DNA of 64,000 nucleotides, taken from an uncultured Rivibacter sp. Lineage in GTDB: Bacteria > Pseudomonadota > Gammaproteobacteria > Burkholderiales > Burkholderiaceae. The DNA lies in assembly GCA_946480925.1 (NCBI GenBank), contig CAMLLU010000011.1, positions 1-64,000 of the forward strand, given 5' to 3'. The notes below the pieces were generated by a model that was not told where the DNA came from, did no database searches, and worked only from the letters and a program-made list of their open reading frames with translations. This document shows positions 54,991 through 64,000 of the stretch, piece after piece (the stretch's first letter is position 1; every line of letters begins with the position of its first letter). Position numbers and translations under genes: made by a program.

Positions 54991-57858
54991 ATGGCCGTGA
55001 CTACCGTCGCACAGTTCGCCGCCGAGCTGAACCGCCCGGCGACGACACTGCTTGAGCAGCTTCAGTCTGCCGGCGTCAAGAAGGCGTCCGCAGAAGACGC
55101 GCTCACCGAAGCCGACAAGGAGCGTCTGCTCGACTTCCTGCGCTCGTCGCATGGAACGGCCGGGGCCGAGCGCAAGAAGATCACGTTGACGAAGAAGTCC
55201 ACCACCGAGATCAAGCAGGCCGACGCTTCAGGCAAGGCACGCACGATCCAGGTGGAAGTGCGCAAGAAGCGTGTGTTCGTCAAGCGTGACGACACACCTG
55301 CCGAAGAGCCGCCGGTGGTCGCCAAGGCGCCCGTGGTGGACGAGGCAGAACTCGCACGCCGTGAAGAAGAGGCCAATCGCCAGGCCGAGCTGCTGCGCCG
55401 CCAGGAAGAAGAGCTGGCCGAAAAGCGTCGCCAGCGCGAAGAGCAGGAAAAGCGTGAGCGTGAAGCCGCCGAGGCACGTGCTCGCGAGGCTGCCGAACGG
55501 GCTGCGGCGGAGGCCGCGGCCAAGGCGCAAGCCAAGATCGCCGAAACCGCTGCCGCAACGAGCGCGCCAGAACCCGCGCCGGCGCCTGCCGCACCTGCAC
55601 CCGCTGCGGAGCTGCCAGCGAAGCCCGCCGTGCGTGTGGTGAAAGCCGCCGACATCGAAGCGGAAGAAAAGCAGCGCTTGGCCGAACTCGAGAAGCGTCG
55701 CAAGGCGGCCGAAGCCGAAGCCGCAGCGATCCGCGCCATGATGGCAGCGCCGAAAAAGGTGCTCACGGCCAAGAAGCCCGAAGAGCCAAAGTCTGCTGAA
55801 GCCGCCAACAAGGAAGGCATCAAGGGCACGATCCACAAGCCCAAGGCCGGTGCTACGGCTGCAGCGCCGGGCGCTGCTCCGGCTCCCGCTGCGGGGGCCA
55901 AGCCCGGTGACAAGAAGTCGGTCAAGTCGGAGAAGCTGTCGTCCAGCTGGGCTGACGACGCGAAGAAGCGTGGCCAGCTCAAGACCCGCAACGACACCGC
56001 CGGGGGCGGCGCGCGTGGCGGCTGGAAGGCTCCGCGCGGCGGTCGCCGCGGCGAGCGGGGGGAGTCCAACTCCACCTTCGCACCGCCGGTGGAAGCCCAG
56101 GTCTACGAAGTGCACGTGCCCGAGACCATCTCGGTGGCCGATCTGGCGCACAAGATGTCGGTGAAGGCCTCCGAGGTCATCAAGCAGCTGATGAGGCTGG
56201 GTCAGATGGTCACCATCAACCAGCAGCTGGATCAGGAGACCGCAATGATCGTGGTCGAGGAAATGGGCCACAAGGCGTTTGCCGCCAAGCTGGACGATCC
56301 GGAAGCCTTCCTGGCCGAAGACGTGGCAGGCGAGCAGCAAGCCGAAGCGCTGCCGCGCGCTCCTGTGGTTACCGTGATGGGCCACGTGGACCACGGCAAG
56401 ACCTCGCTGCTCGACTATATCCGCCGTACCCGCGTGGCCGCGGGCGAAGCGGGCGGCATCACGCAGCACATCGGCGCCTACCACGTCGACACGCCGCGCG
56501 GCACCATTACCTTCCTCGACACGCCGGGTCACGAGGCCTTCACGGCCATGCGTGCACGCGGAGCGAAGGCGACCGACATCGTCATCCTGGTGGTGGCGGC
56601 CGACGACGGCGTGATGCCGCAGACGAAGGAAGCGATCCACCATGCCAAGGCAGCGGGCGTGCCCATCGTCGTGGCGATGAACAAGATCGACAAACCCGAA
56701 GCCAACGTCGAGCGCGTGAAGAGCGAGCTGGTGGCCGAGGAAGTGGTGCCTGAAGATTTCGGTGGTGACTCTCCGTTCGTGCCTGTGTCGGCCAAGACCG
56801 GTCAGGGCATCGACGATCTGTTGGAGAACGTGCTGTTGCAGGCCGAGGTGCTGGAACTCAAGGCACCGAAGGATGCGCCTGCCAAGGGTCTCGTCATCGA
56901 AGCGCAGCTCGACAAGGGCCGCGGTCCGGTGGCCACGGTGCTGGTGCAGTCGGGCACGCTGAAGCGCGGCGACGTGGTGCTGGCCGGCTCCAGCTATGGT
57001 CGTGTGCGCGCCATGCTCGACGAGGCCGGCAAGCCAACGCAGGAAGCCGGCCCGTCGATCCCGGTGGAGATCCAGGGCCTGACCGAGGTGCCGCAGGCCG
57101 GTGATGAGTTCATGGTGCTGGCCGACGAGCGGCGTGCGCGCGAAATCGCTACCTTCCGCCAGGGCAAGTACCGCGACGTGAAGCTGGCCAAGCAGCAGGC
57201 CGCCAAGCTCGAAAACATGTTCGAGCAGATGGGGCAGGGCGAGGTCAAGACGCTGCCCCTCATCATCAAGGCCGACGTGCAGGGTTCGCAGGAAGCGCTG
57301 GGCGCCTCGCTGCTCAAGCTCAGCACCGATGAAGTCAAGGTGCAGATCGTGCATGCGGCGGTGGGCGGCATCAGCGAGTCCGACGTCAACCTGGCACTGG
57401 CCTCCAAGGCCGTGCTCATCGGCTTCAACACGCGTGCCGATGCCGGTGCGCGCAAGCTGGCCGAGCACAACGGCGTGGACATCCGCTACTACAACATCAT
57501 CTACGACGCGGTGGATGAGATCAAAGGGGCGATGTCGGGCCTGCTGGCGCCGGAGCAGAAGGAAGAGGTCATTGGCACAGCCGAGATCCGCCAGGTGTTC
57601 CGCATCTCGAAGGTGGGCTCGATCGGTGGCTGCATGGTCACCTCGGGCTTCATCCGCCGCAACGCGCGCCTTCGCCTGCTACGCGAGAACGTGGTCATCT
57701 ACACCGGCGAGCTCGAGTCGCTCAAGCGTTTCAAGGACGATGTCCGCGAGGTGAAGGAAGGCTTCGAGTGCGGCTTGAACATCAAGAACTACAACGACAT
57801 CCAAGAGGGTGATCAATTGGAGTTCTTCGAGATCAAGGAAATCGCGCGAACCTTGTAA
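54991..57858 (+). CDS. infB: Translation initiation factor IF-2
   Basis: A GTPase that brings initiator tRNA to the ribosome. It is 955 aa. N-terminal IF2_N ([19 protein letters not shown]), a long Ala/Glu/Lys/Arg-rich linker (about 70-330), a second IF2_N, then the G domain: [24 protein letters not shown]. Domains II-IV follow. The linker is low in complexity and Pro/Ala-rich around residues 185-215, usual for this family. It lies 58 bp after nusA. Confidence 0.97.
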   Translation: MAVTTVAQFAAELNRPATTLLEQLQSAGVKKASAEDALTEADKERLLDFLRSSHGTAGAERKKITLTKKSTTEIKQADASGKARTIQVEVRKKRVFVKRDDTPAEEPPVVAKAPVVDEAELARREEEANRQAELLRRQEEELAEKRRQREEQEKREREAAEARAREAAERAAAEAAAKAQAKIAETAAATSAPEPAPAPAAPAPAAELPAKPAVRVVKAADIEAEEKQRLAELEKRRKAAEAEAAAIRAMMAAPKKVLTAKKPEEPKSAEAANKEGIKGTIHKPKAGATAAAPGAAPAPAAGAKPGDKKSVKSEKLSSSWADDAKKRGQLKTRNDTAGGGARGGWKAPRGGRRGERGESNSTFAPPVEAQVYEVHVPETISVADLAHKMSVKASEVIKQLMRLGQMVTINQQLDQETAMIVVEEMGHKAFAAKLDDPEAFLAEDVAGEQQAEALPRAPVVTVMGHVDHGKTSLLDYIRRTRVAAGEAGGITQHIGAYHVDTPRGTITFLDTPGHEAFTAMRARGAKATDIVILVVAADDGVMPQTKEAIHHAKAAGVPIVVAMNKIDKPEANVERVKSELVAEEVVPEDFGGDSPFVPVSAKTGQGIDDLLENVLLQAEVLELKAPKDAPAKGLVIEAQLDKGRGPVATVLVQSGTLKRGDVVLAGSSYGRVRAMLDEAGKPTQEAGPSIPVEIQGLTEVPQAGDEFMVLADERRAREIATFRQGKYRDVKLAKQQAAKLENMFEQMGQGEVKTLPLIIKADVQGSQEALGASLLKLSTDEVKVQIVHAAVGGISESDVNLALASKAVLIGFNTRADAGARKLAEHNGVDIRYYNIIYDAVDEIKGAMSGLLAPEQKEEVIGTAEIRQVFRISKVGSIGGCMVTSGFIRRNARLRLLRENVVIYTGELESLKRFKDDVREVKEGFECGLNIKNYNDIQEGDQLEFFEIKEIARTL

Positions 57859-57879
57859 GGCGGCGGTTTCGGCCTGAGG

Positions 57880-57911
57880 CAAACCCCGCCCTCGCAAGAC
57901 GGCGGGGTTTG
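57880..57911 (+). terminator. Hairpin between infB and rbfA
   Basis: An 11-bp perfect stem (CAAACCCCGCC / GGCGGGGTTTG) around a 10-nt loop is followed by TCGTT. The T-tract is weak. It probably causes partial termination or processing, since rbfA starts 23 bp after the stem and the operon continues. Confidence 0.65.
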
Positions 57912-57933
57912 TCGTTAACGGCAGGAGCATTCG

Positions 57934-58299
57934 ATGCGACACAAACAACGTTCCATCCCCAATCGCAGCTTCCGTGTGGCCGACCAGATCCAGCGCGATC
58001 TGGCCGAGCTGATTCGCGAGCTGAAGGATCCGCGCATCGGCATGGTCACGCTCAATGCCGTCGAGGTGACGCCGGACTATGCCCACGCGAAGGTGTACTT
58101 CTCTCTGCTGGTAGGTGATCCGCAGGAATGCGAGGATGCACTGAACGAGGCCGCCGGCTACCTGCGCAATGGCCTGTTCAAGCGCCTGCAGATCCACACC
58201 GTGCCGACGCTGCATTTCAGCTTCGACCGCACCACCGAGCGGGCGGCCGAGATGAGCGCGCTGATCAATCGCGCCAACGCGGACCGGGCCAAGGACTGA
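57934..58299 (+). CDS. rbfA: Ribosome-binding factor A
   Basis: A cold-shock 30S maturation factor of 121 aa with a KH-like fold. It opens with [43 protein letters not shown], the family hallmark. truB begins one base after its stop. Confidence 0.95.
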   Translation: MRHKQRSIPNRSFRVADQIQRDLAELIRELKDPRIGMVTLNAVEVTPDYAHAKVYFSLLVGDPQECEDALNEAAGYLRNGLFKRLQIHTVPTLHFSFDRTTERAAEMSALINRANADRAKD

Positions 58300-58300
58300 A

Positions 58301-59260
58301 GTGAAGCCCACGCAGAAGCCTCGTCTGCCGCGCCGTGCCCTGCACGGCGTGCTGTTGCTGGACAAGCCGCTCGGCTGGACCAGCAACGATGCATTGCAGA
58401 AGGCAAAAGGGTTGCTGCGGGCCGAAAAGGGCGGCCACACCGGCACGCTCGACCCCCTGGCCACCGGCTTGCTGCCGCTGTGCTTCGGCGCGGCCACCAA
58501 GTTCTCGCAGGTGAGCCTGGACGCCGACAAGGGCTACCGCGCCACGCTGAAGCTGGGGGTGACCACCACCACGGGAGACGGCGAGGGCGAAGTGCTGGAG
58601 CGCCGCCCTGTCGTCCAGGTGGACGAAGCCGCGTTGCAGAGCGTCTGCGCCGCGTTGAGCGGCGAGATCGACCAGCTGCCTCCCATGCATTCGGCGCTCA
58701 AGCACGAAGGCAAGGCGCTGTACGAATACGCGCGGGCCGGCGTCGAGGTCGAGCGCAAGCCCCGCCGCGTGACGATTCACAGGCTCGACATCGTGAGCCG
58801 CGAAGATGACGTGCTGGTCATCGACGTGCTGTGCAGCAAGGGCACCTACGTGCGCACGCTGGCCGAAGACCTGGGGCGGTTGCTGGGCTGCGGTGCCTAC
58901 CTCATCGCGCTGCGCCGCACGGTCAGCGGGCCACTGACCGTGGAAGCTGCCGTCACGATGGAAGCCCTGACCGCCATGAGCGAAGTCGAACGCGAGGCGC
59001 TGCTGTTGCCGCCTGACTGCCTGCTGGCCGATTGGCCTCAGGTCCGGCTGCCGGCTTCGGAAGCGGGGCGCTTCCTGTCGGGCCTGCGTCGCCGGGTGAG
59101 CCTGGACGACAGAGACGAGGTACGCGTCTATGGCCCGGAACATGCTGCCTTTCTGGGCAGCGCACACATCAAGGCCGGTGAGCTGATCCCCAGCCGCCTG
59201 CTGAGCCCTGTCGAAGTGCAGGGCCTTCTGAATTCAACCGTCGCAACGAGAGTGTCATGA
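58301..59260 (+). CDS. truB: tRNA pseudouridine-55 synthase
   Basis: It makes pseudouridine 55 in the T-loop of tRNAs. It is 319 aa. The catalytic Asp is in [15 protein letters not shown], and the family motifs [24 protein letters not shown] and [15 protein letters not shown] are in order. The start is GTG one base after rbfA. Its last 4 bp overlap the typA start (ATGA). Confidence 0.96.
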   Translation: MKPTQKPRLPRRALHGVLLLDKPLGWTSNDALQKAKGLLRAEKGGHTGTLDPLATGLLPLCFGAATKFSQVSLDADKGYRATLKLGVTTTTGDGEGEVLERRPVVQVDEAALQSVCAALSGEIDQLPPMHSALKHEGKALYEYARAGVEVERKPRRVTIHRLDIVSREDDVLVIDVLCSKGTYVRTLAEDLGRLLGCGAYLIALRRTVSGPLTVEAAVTMEALTAMSEVEREALLLPPDCLLADWPQVRLPASEAGRFLSGLRRRVSLDDRDEVRVYGPEHAAFLGSAHIKAGELIPSRLLSPVEVQGLLNSTVATRVS

Positions 59261-61089
59261 GCAACCGCCAGATCCGCAACATCGCCATCATTGCCCACGT
59301 GGACCATGGCAAGACCACCATGGTCGACCAACTGCTGCGCCAGTCGGGCACCTTCGCCGAGCACGAGAAGGTGGTCGACACCGTGATGGACAACAACGCC
59401 ATCGAACGCGAGCGCGGCATCACCATCCTGGCCAAGAACTGCGCCGTGAGCTGGCAGGGCACGCACATCAACATCGTCGACACCCCGGGCCACGCTGACT
59501 TCGGCGGCGAGGTGGAGCGGGCGCTGTCCATGGTCGACGGCGTGGTGCTGCTGATCGACGCCCAGGAAGGCCCGATGCCGCAGACCCGCTTCGTCACCAA
59601 GAAGGCGCTGGCACTGGGCCTGAAGCCCATCGTGGTGGTCAACAAGGTGGACAAGCCGGGCGCCAATCCGCAGGCCGTGATCAACGCGGCGTTCGACCTG
59701 TTCGACAAGCTGGGCGCCAACGACGAGCAGCTCGACTTCCCGGTGGTGTATGCCTCGGGCATCAACGGCTGGTCCTCCCTCACCGAAGGCGCGCCCGGGG
59801 AGCAATGGGGACCCGACATGTCGGCCCTGTTCGATACCGTGCTGAAGCACGTGCCGGCGCACGAGGGGGACCCCGAGGCCCCGCTGCAGCTGCAGATCTC
59901 GGCGCTGGACTATTCGTCCTTCGTGGGCCGCATCGGCGTGGGCCGTATCAACGCCGGCACCATCAAGCCGGGAATGAGCGTGGTGGTGATGGAGGGCTCC
60001 GAAGGCAAGAGCTTCAACGGCCGCATCAACCAGGTGCTGACCTTCCAGGGCCTGGATCGCATGCAGACCAACGAGGCCGGACCCGGCGACATCGTGCTGA
60101 TCAACGGCATCGAGGAGATCGGCATCGGCGTGACGGTGACCGACCCGGCCAATCCGCAGCCGCTGCCGATGCTGCAGGTGGACGAACCCACGCTGACGAT
60201 GAACTTCTGCGTCAACACCTCGCCGCTGGCCGGCCGCGAAGGCAAGTTCGTGACCAGCCGCCAGATCTGGGACCGCCTGCAGAAGGAGCTGCAGAGCAAC
60301 GTCGCGCTGCGCGTCAAGGAAACCGACGAGGACGGCATCTTCGAGGTGTCGGGCCGCGGCGAACTGCACCTCACCATCCTGCTGGAAAACATGCGTCGCG
60401 AAGGCTACGAGTTGGCCGTTTCCAAGCCGCGCGTGGTGTTCCACGAGGTGAACGGCGAAAAGCACGAGCCGATCGAGCTGGTGACGGCCGACGTGGAGGA
60501 ACAGCACCAGGGCGGCGTGATGCAGGCGCTGGGCGAGCGGAAGGGCGAACTCGTCAACATGGAGCCGGACGGCCGTGGCCGCGTGCGCCTGGAGTACCGC
60601 ATCCCGGCACGCGGACTGATCGGCTTCTCCAATGAGTTCCTGAACCTCACGCGGGGCTCGGGCCTCATCAGCAACATCTTCGACGGCTACGAGCCGCACA
60701 AGGGCGAGATCGGCGGCCGCAAGAACGGTGTGCTGATCTCCATGGACGACGGCGAGATCTTCACCTACGCGCTGGGTAAGCTCGACGATCGCGGTCGCAT
60801 GTTCGTCAAGCCCAACGATCAGGTGTACGAGGGCATGATCGTCGGCGTGCACAGCCGCGACAACGACCTGGTGGTCAACGCCACGCGTACCAAGCAGCTC
60901 ACCAACTTCCGCGTCTCGGGCAAGGAAGACGCGATCAAGATCACTCCGCCGATCGAGCTGACGCTCGAATATGGCGTCGAGTTCATCGAGGACGACGAGC
61001 TGGTCGAGATCACGCCCAAGTCCATCCGCCTGCGCAAACGTTTCTTGAAGGAACACGAGCGCAAGCGTGCGCAGCGCGAAGCGGCTTGA
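59257..61089 (+). CDS. typA: Ribosome-associated GTPase TypA/BipA
   Basis: A translational GTPase needed for ribosome assembly and stress or cold growth. It is 610 aa. G1 AHVDHGKTT, switch [10 protein letters not shown] and G4 NKVDKPG are intact, followed by EF-G-like domains II, III and V and the TypA-specific C-terminal domain (from about residue 485). Its start is coupled to truB. GC-rich hairpins follow its stop. Confidence 0.97.
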   Translation: MSNRQIRNIAIIAHVDHGKTTMVDQLLRQSGTFAEHEKVVDTVMDNNAIERERGITILAKNCAVSWQGTHINIVDTPGHADFGGEVERALSMVDGVVLLIDAQEGPMPQTRFVTKKALALGLKPIVVVNKVDKPGANPQAVINAAFDLFDKLGANDEQLDFPVVYASGINGWSSLTEGAPGEQWGPDMSALFDTVLKHVPAHEGDPEAPLQLQISALDYSSFVGRIGVGRINAGTIKPGMSVVVMEGSEGKSFNGRINQVLTFQGLDRMQTNEAGPGDIVLINGIEEIGIGVTVTDPANPQPLPMLQVDEPTLTMNFCVNTSPLAGREGKFVTSRQIWDRLQKELQSNVALRVKETDEDGIFEVSGRGELHLTILLENMRREGYELAVSKPRVVFHEVNGEKHEPIELVTADVEEQHQGGVMQALGERKGELVNMEPDGRGRVRLEYRIPARGLIGFSNEFLNLTRGSGLISNIFDGYEPHKGEIGGRKNGVLISMDDGEIFTYALGKLDDRGRMFVKPNDQVYEGMIVGVHSRDNDLVVNATRTKQLTNFRVSGKEDAIKITPPIELTLEYGVEFIEDDELVEITPKSIRLRKRFLKEHERKRAQREAA

Positions 61090-61122
61090 GCGTTTGTGCC
61101 CAAGCCGTGGGGCGCTCCCCCT

Positions 61123-61178
61123 GAGCCCCTTCTGGAAGGGGCTCCAGTTCGAATGACGCCCGGGCCGCTTTGCGGCCC
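61123..61178. terminator. Tandem hairpins after typA
   Basis: GAGCCCCTT-ctgg-AAGGGGCTC (61123-61144) and GGGCCGC-ttt-GCGGCCC (61162-61178) are perfect stems, followed by TCTC. Neither has a long T-tract. They end the rimP-typA operon region and precede the DMT permease, whose start is 22 bp beyond. Confidence 0.55.
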
Positions 61179-61199
61179 TCTCAATTTCCGGGTACCGCC

Positions 61200-62108
61200 G
61201 TGACGCACCGACGCGCTGTTTTCCTGATGGTCCTGGTGACGCTGATGTGGAGCATCGCAGGTGTCGTGACGCGGTATCTCGACAGCGCGCGCAGCTTCGA
61301 GGTCACGTTCTGGCGCAGCGCCTTCAACGCACTGGCGCTGGCCATCGGCCTCACGTGGATGCGTGGCCCGGCTCTATGGCGCGGTTTGCTGCGTTCGCCT
61401 TGGCCGGTTTGGGTGTCGGGGCTGTGCTGGTCGGTCATGTACACGGCCTTCATGGTCGCCATCATGCTCACCACGGTGGCCAACGTGCTGGTCACCATGT
61501 CGATCGCGCCGTTGGTGACGGCGCTGTTCGCGCGGCTGTTCCTCGGCCATCGGTTGCCAGCGCGCACCTGGCTTGCCATCGCGGTGGCTGGGGCAGGCAT
61601 TGCGTGGATGTTCGGCTCGGAGGTCAGCGGCGCACAGCCCGGGGCCGTGGTCGGCACGCTCGTGGCGCTTTGCGTGCCCTTGGCGGGCGCCGTGAACTGG
61701 ACGGTGCTGCAGCACATCAGCCAGGCATCGCAACAAGGCAGCACAGGCCCTCAAGACATGCTGCCGGCGGTGTTGATCGGCGCGGTGATCTCTGCGCTCG
61801 TGACTTTCCCGCTGTCGTGGCCGCTGCAAGCGTCGCTGCATGATGTAGGCCTGCTGGCGACGCTGGGCGTGGTGCAGCTGGCCATTCCCTGCCTGCTGGT
61901 GGTGACCTTGACGCGCGTGCTGCCTGCCCCCGAGATCGCCTTGCTGGCATTGCTGGAGGTGGTGTTCGGCGTGGCCTGGGCCTGGCTCGGAGCCGGCGAG
62001 GAGCCAGGAGCCACTGCCCTGAGCGGTGGTGCGCTGGTGCTGGGCGCGCTGGTGGCCAACGAACTGGTGGGCCTGCGCCGCAGCAAGGCATACAGCCTGC
62101 AAGGCTGA
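61200..62108 (+). CDS. EamA/DMT-superfamily membrane transporter
   Basis: A 302-aa membrane protein with ten predicted membrane segments in two EamA repeats. It opens AVFLMVLVTLMWSIAGVVTRYLD, with FWRSAFNALAL in the first repeat and PAPEIALLALLEVVFGVAWAWLGAGE in the second, both typical. Members export amino acids, metabolites or drugs. The substrate is unknown. I chose GTG at 61200 (MTHRRAVFLM); no clear ribosome-binding site decides it. Confidence 0.87.
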   Translation: MTHRRAVFLMVLVTLMWSIAGVVTRYLDSARSFEVTFWRSAFNALALAIGLTWMRGPALWRGLLRSPWPVWVSGLCWSVMYTAFMVAIMLTTVANVLVTMSIAPLVTALFARLFLGHRLPARTWLAIAVAGAGIAWMFGSEVSGAQPGAVVGTLVALCVPLAGAVNWTVLQHISQASQQGSTGPQDMLPAVLIGAVISALVTFPLSWPLQASLHDVGLLATLGVVQLAIPCLLVVTLTRVLPAPEIALLALLEVVFGVAWAWLGAGEEPGATALSGGALVLGALVANELVGLRRSKAYSLQG

Positions 62109-62147
62109 GCAGCCGGTCCGACGGCAACGATCTGGAGACGAACCGCG

Positions 62148-63278
62148 ATGTCCATCAAACCGCTGCCCGTTTTGCATTCCAGCTTGCATTCCAGCGGCCA
62201 CGTGAGGGCCGAAGTGCGTGGTGCGCTCGGCGTGCTGACGCTCAACCGGGCCAATGCGCTGAACGCGCTGTCGCTGGAGATGATTCGCGACCTCACAGGC
62301 ATGCTGCTGCACTGGGCCGATGACGCGGCGGTGCATGCGGTGCTGGTGCGCGGTGCCGGCCGTGAAGGCAAGCCGCCGGCGTTCTGTGCGGGTGGCGACA
62401 TCCGCTTCTTTCACCAGGCCGCGCTGGCCGGTGACCCGCGCATCGAGGACTTTTTCACCGAGGAATACCGCCTCAATCACTTGATCCACCACTATCCCAA
62501 GCCTTACATCGCGCTGATGGACGGCGTGGTGATGGGCGGTGGCATGGGCATCAGCCAGGGCGCTGTGCTCCGGGTCGTCACCGAGCTGAGCAAGCTGGCG
62601 ATGCCCGAGACGAACATCGGCTTGTTCCCGGACGTGGGTGGCGGCTTTTTCCTGTCGCGCTGCCCGGGCCATGTCGGTGAATATCTCGCGCTCACCGGCT
62701 ACACGCTTGGCGCCGCCGATGCCATTGCATTGGGCTTGGCCGATGGCATGGTGCCCAGCGCCGGCCTGCCGGGTCTGGCGGAGGCGCTGGCAGACCAGCC
62801 TCACGAATCACCGCAGCAGTGGCTCGCGGCGGTGCGTGCGCGGTTCGTGGATGCCGGCGCGCCGTTGCTGGTCGAACACCGCGATGCCATCGACCGCCAC
62901 TTCGCGGCGCCGTCCCTGCCGGCCATCGTCGAGTCATTGGCTGCCGATTCCAGCCCCTGGGCCGCGCAAACGCTCGCCGCACTGCGCCAGCGTTCGCCGA
63001 TGATGCTGGCGGTGACGCTGGAACAGATCCGCCGCGCACGCGGTATGACGCTGGCCGAAGACCTGCGCATGGAACGCGACCTCGTGCGTCACTGTTTCGC
63101 GCTGCGCCCCGGCAAGGCCAGCGAAACGGTGGAAGGTATCCGTGCACTGGCTGTCGACAAGGACCACAGCCCGCGCTGGAACCCGCAACGTATCGAAGAC
63201 GTTACGCCGGAACTGGTGGCCGCGTTCTTCGCCAGCCCGTGGCCGGTGTTTTCGCACCCCTTGCGCGACTTGGCGTGA
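62148..63278 (+). CDS. Enoyl-CoA hydratase/isomerase family protein (HIBCH-like)
   Basis: A 376-aa crotonase-fold protein of the ECH_2 type, which includes 3-hydroxyisobutyryl-CoA hydrolase. The oxyanion-hole stretches are FCAGGDIR and GVVMGGGMG, and the catalytic acidic pair is near ETNIGLFPDVGGGFFLSR. The long C-terminal part (from about residue 235) separates it from short hydratases. The likely reaction is in valine catabolism, but hydratase activity cannot be excluded. Confidence 0.85.
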   Translation: MSIKPLPVLHSSLHSSGHVRAEVRGALGVLTLNRANALNALSLEMIRDLTGMLLHWADDAAVHAVLVRGAGREGKPPAFCAGGDIRFFHQAALAGDPRIEDFFTEEYRLNHLIHHYPKPYIALMDGVVMGGGMGISQGAVLRVVTELSKLAMPETNIGLFPDVGGGFFLSRCPGHVGEYLALTGYTLGAADAIALGLADGMVPSAGLPGLAEALADQPHESPQQWLAAVRARFVDAGAPLLVEHRDAIDRHFAAPSLPAIVESLAADSSPWAAQTLAALRQRSPMMLAVTLEQIRRARGMTLAEDLRMERDLVRHCFALRPGKASETVEGIRALAVDKDHSPRWNPQRIEDVTPELVAAFFASPWPVFSHPLRDLA

Positions 63279-63335
63279 GGCTCCACGCCGTTTGAAACGC
63301 GTGCTACGCTGGCCGCTCCAAGAAGGATGGCGTCC

Positions 63336-63575
63336 ATGCAAAAGCCCGCGAGATACCTGCTGCTCATCGAACAGGGCGGCTCCATGGTGGCCCGGCTCTT
63401 CGATGCCGACCGTAAACACCTGATGGACTTCGATGCCACCTCCGAGGAGGTGGTCGTGATGACGGCGGGGCTCGAGCCGTCCAAGGGGGCCGATGCCAAC
63501 TTGTGGGGGCTGGCCCTGCAGGGGCACAGCGAGGCCGAGCGGGCCGCGGCACTGATCTACACACTGGACGTCTGA
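63336..63575 (+). CDS. Small conserved-looking protein of unknown function
   Basis: A 79-aa protein (MQKPARYLLLIEQGGSMVARL...) with a beta-rich, soluble look and no recognised domain. AAGAAGG lies 9 nt before this ATG; the ATG three codons upstream touches the site and is less likely. It follows the HIBCH-like gene by 57 bp and may share its transcript. Confidence 0.65.
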   Translation: MQKPARYLLLIEQGGSMVARLFDADRKHLMDFDATSEEVVVMTAGLEPSKGADANLWGLALQGHSEAERAAALIYTLDV

Positions 63576-63694
63576 ACGGCAGTGCTGCCGGAATCACTGG
63601 TGTTCCTAGGGCAGCCGCTCCAAAGCGCCGGCATGGCCGCCGATAACATGCCCCGCAGCGAGACCGCTCGCAGTTGCGTGCAGCCGCTCCACCC

Positions 63695-64000
63695 ATGAAG
63701 TCCATGCCTCGAAATCCCAGGCGTCCTGCCGAAGACGTTTCCGCACCCAAGCCCCCCCACCCGCTGCTGCTCACGCTCGAAGCCGGTCGCGCACCTTGGG
63801 AATATGCCGCGCTGCTGGCCGCGTCCCCCTGGCTACGCCGCCTGCCGGCCGGCGACGGGCACCCGGTACTCGTGTTTCCGGGCCTCGCCACGGGAGACAT
63901 CACCACGCTGCCGATGCGCAACTTCCTGCGCGACCGCGGCTACACGCCTTACCCATGGAAGCAGGGCTTCAACCTCGGCCCGCGCGAAGGCGTGCTCGAG
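63695..64000 (+). CDS. Alpha/beta-hydrolase family protein, 5' part
   Basis: The first 102 codons of a gene running past the window end. After a Pro-rich start, the sequence HPVLVFPGLATGDITTLPMRNFLRDRG has the beta-strand and oxyanion-hole look of alpha/beta hydrolases, followed by YTPYPWKQGFNLGPREG. The catalytic residues lie outside the window. The start is ATG 63695, or ATG three codons later (63704). Confidence 0.7.
   Translation, partial: MKSMPRNPRRPAEDVSAPKPPHPLLLTLEAGRAPWEYAALLAASPWLRRLPAGDGHPVLVFPGLATGDITTLPMRNFLRDRGYTPYPWKQGFNLGPREGVLE

Noticed and set aside
55228..57468. Long open frame antisense to infB
   Set aside because: His/Leu/Arg-rich composition is a mirror of the infB codons; no domain and no ribosome-binding site.
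59128..61056. Long open frame antisense to typA
   Set aside because: Composition is the complement of conserved GTPase codons; typA itself is complete.

Overview
The window is 64 kb of GC-rich, gene-dense chromosome from a betaproteobacterium of the order Burkholderiales, most likely close to the Rubrivivax/Leptothrix/Roseateles group. This rests on the phaC-phaA-phaB order, the smc-zipA...ligA and rimP-nusA-infB-rbfA-truB-typA blocks, the PilU-like gene inside a dap gene run, the glucokinase/RpiR fusion, a PEP-CTERM protein and palindromic intergenic repeats of the kind common in that order. The species assignment is inference. I see no tRNA, rRNA, CRISPR, insertion sequence, phage or conjugative genes. 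Almost everything is chromosomal housekeeping or metabolism.

Layout. 1-3.4 kb: polyhydroxybutyrate synthesis (phaC 3' part, phaA, phaB), closed by a bidirectional terminator. 3.4-12 kb: mnmH, a small unknown gene, a Cdd1-like gene coupled to lexA (with a LexA box), an asparaginase, the ohrR-ohr peroxide module with its palindromic operator, an ABC-F ATPase and a PLP sulfur-amino-acid enzyme. 11.6-19.4 kb: nine close-packed minus-strand genes (queF, GNAT, SET-domain, DUF72, dapC, dapD, pilU-like, dapE, prmB), covering the lysine/diaminopimelate branch. 19.5-30.2 kb: smc, zipA and ligA, with about 3.9 kb of accessory genes (two lipoproteins, a HAF-repeat PEP-CTERM protein, glutathione reductase) between zipA and ligA. 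30.2-37 kb: a 167-bp palindromic element, a glyoxalase-like gene, def, an SPFH/NfeD/DUF2237 set, a large Lys/Arg/Orn decarboxylase and a YjjJ/HipA-like kinase.

37.1-50.9 kb is the most distinctive region: a maltose/maltodextrin locus. Running leftward on the minus strand are a maltoporin, a GH13 alpha-glucosidase, malK, malE, malF, malG, a free-standing secreted CBM41/PUD-type starch-binding protein, a lipoprotein alpha-amylase and a glucokinase-RpiR fusion. A second, stand-alone glucokinase reads rightward from the maltoporin promoter region. Together they would bind and cut alpha-glucans at the cell surface, import maltodextrins, hydrolyse them to glucose and phosphorylate it. The glucokinase half of the fusion has lost the catalytic-base aspartate (NDF became NNF) and its phosphate loop reads DIGATY instead of DIGGTN. 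The stand-alone copy keeps both motifs. I read the fusion as a probable pseudokinase that serves as sugar sensor for its RpiR DNA-binding half, with the second glucokinase doing the catalysis. This is the strongest candidate in the window for an undescribed system. Palindromic elements lie between malE and malF and after the porin, where they could set expression ratios.

51-64 kb: a SHOCT protein, fabI, the transcription/translation operon rimP-nusA-infB-rbfA-truB-typA with a leader terminator, then a DMT permease, an enoyl-CoA hydratase/isomerase-family protein, a small unknown protein and the start of an alpha/beta hydrolase cut by the window edge.
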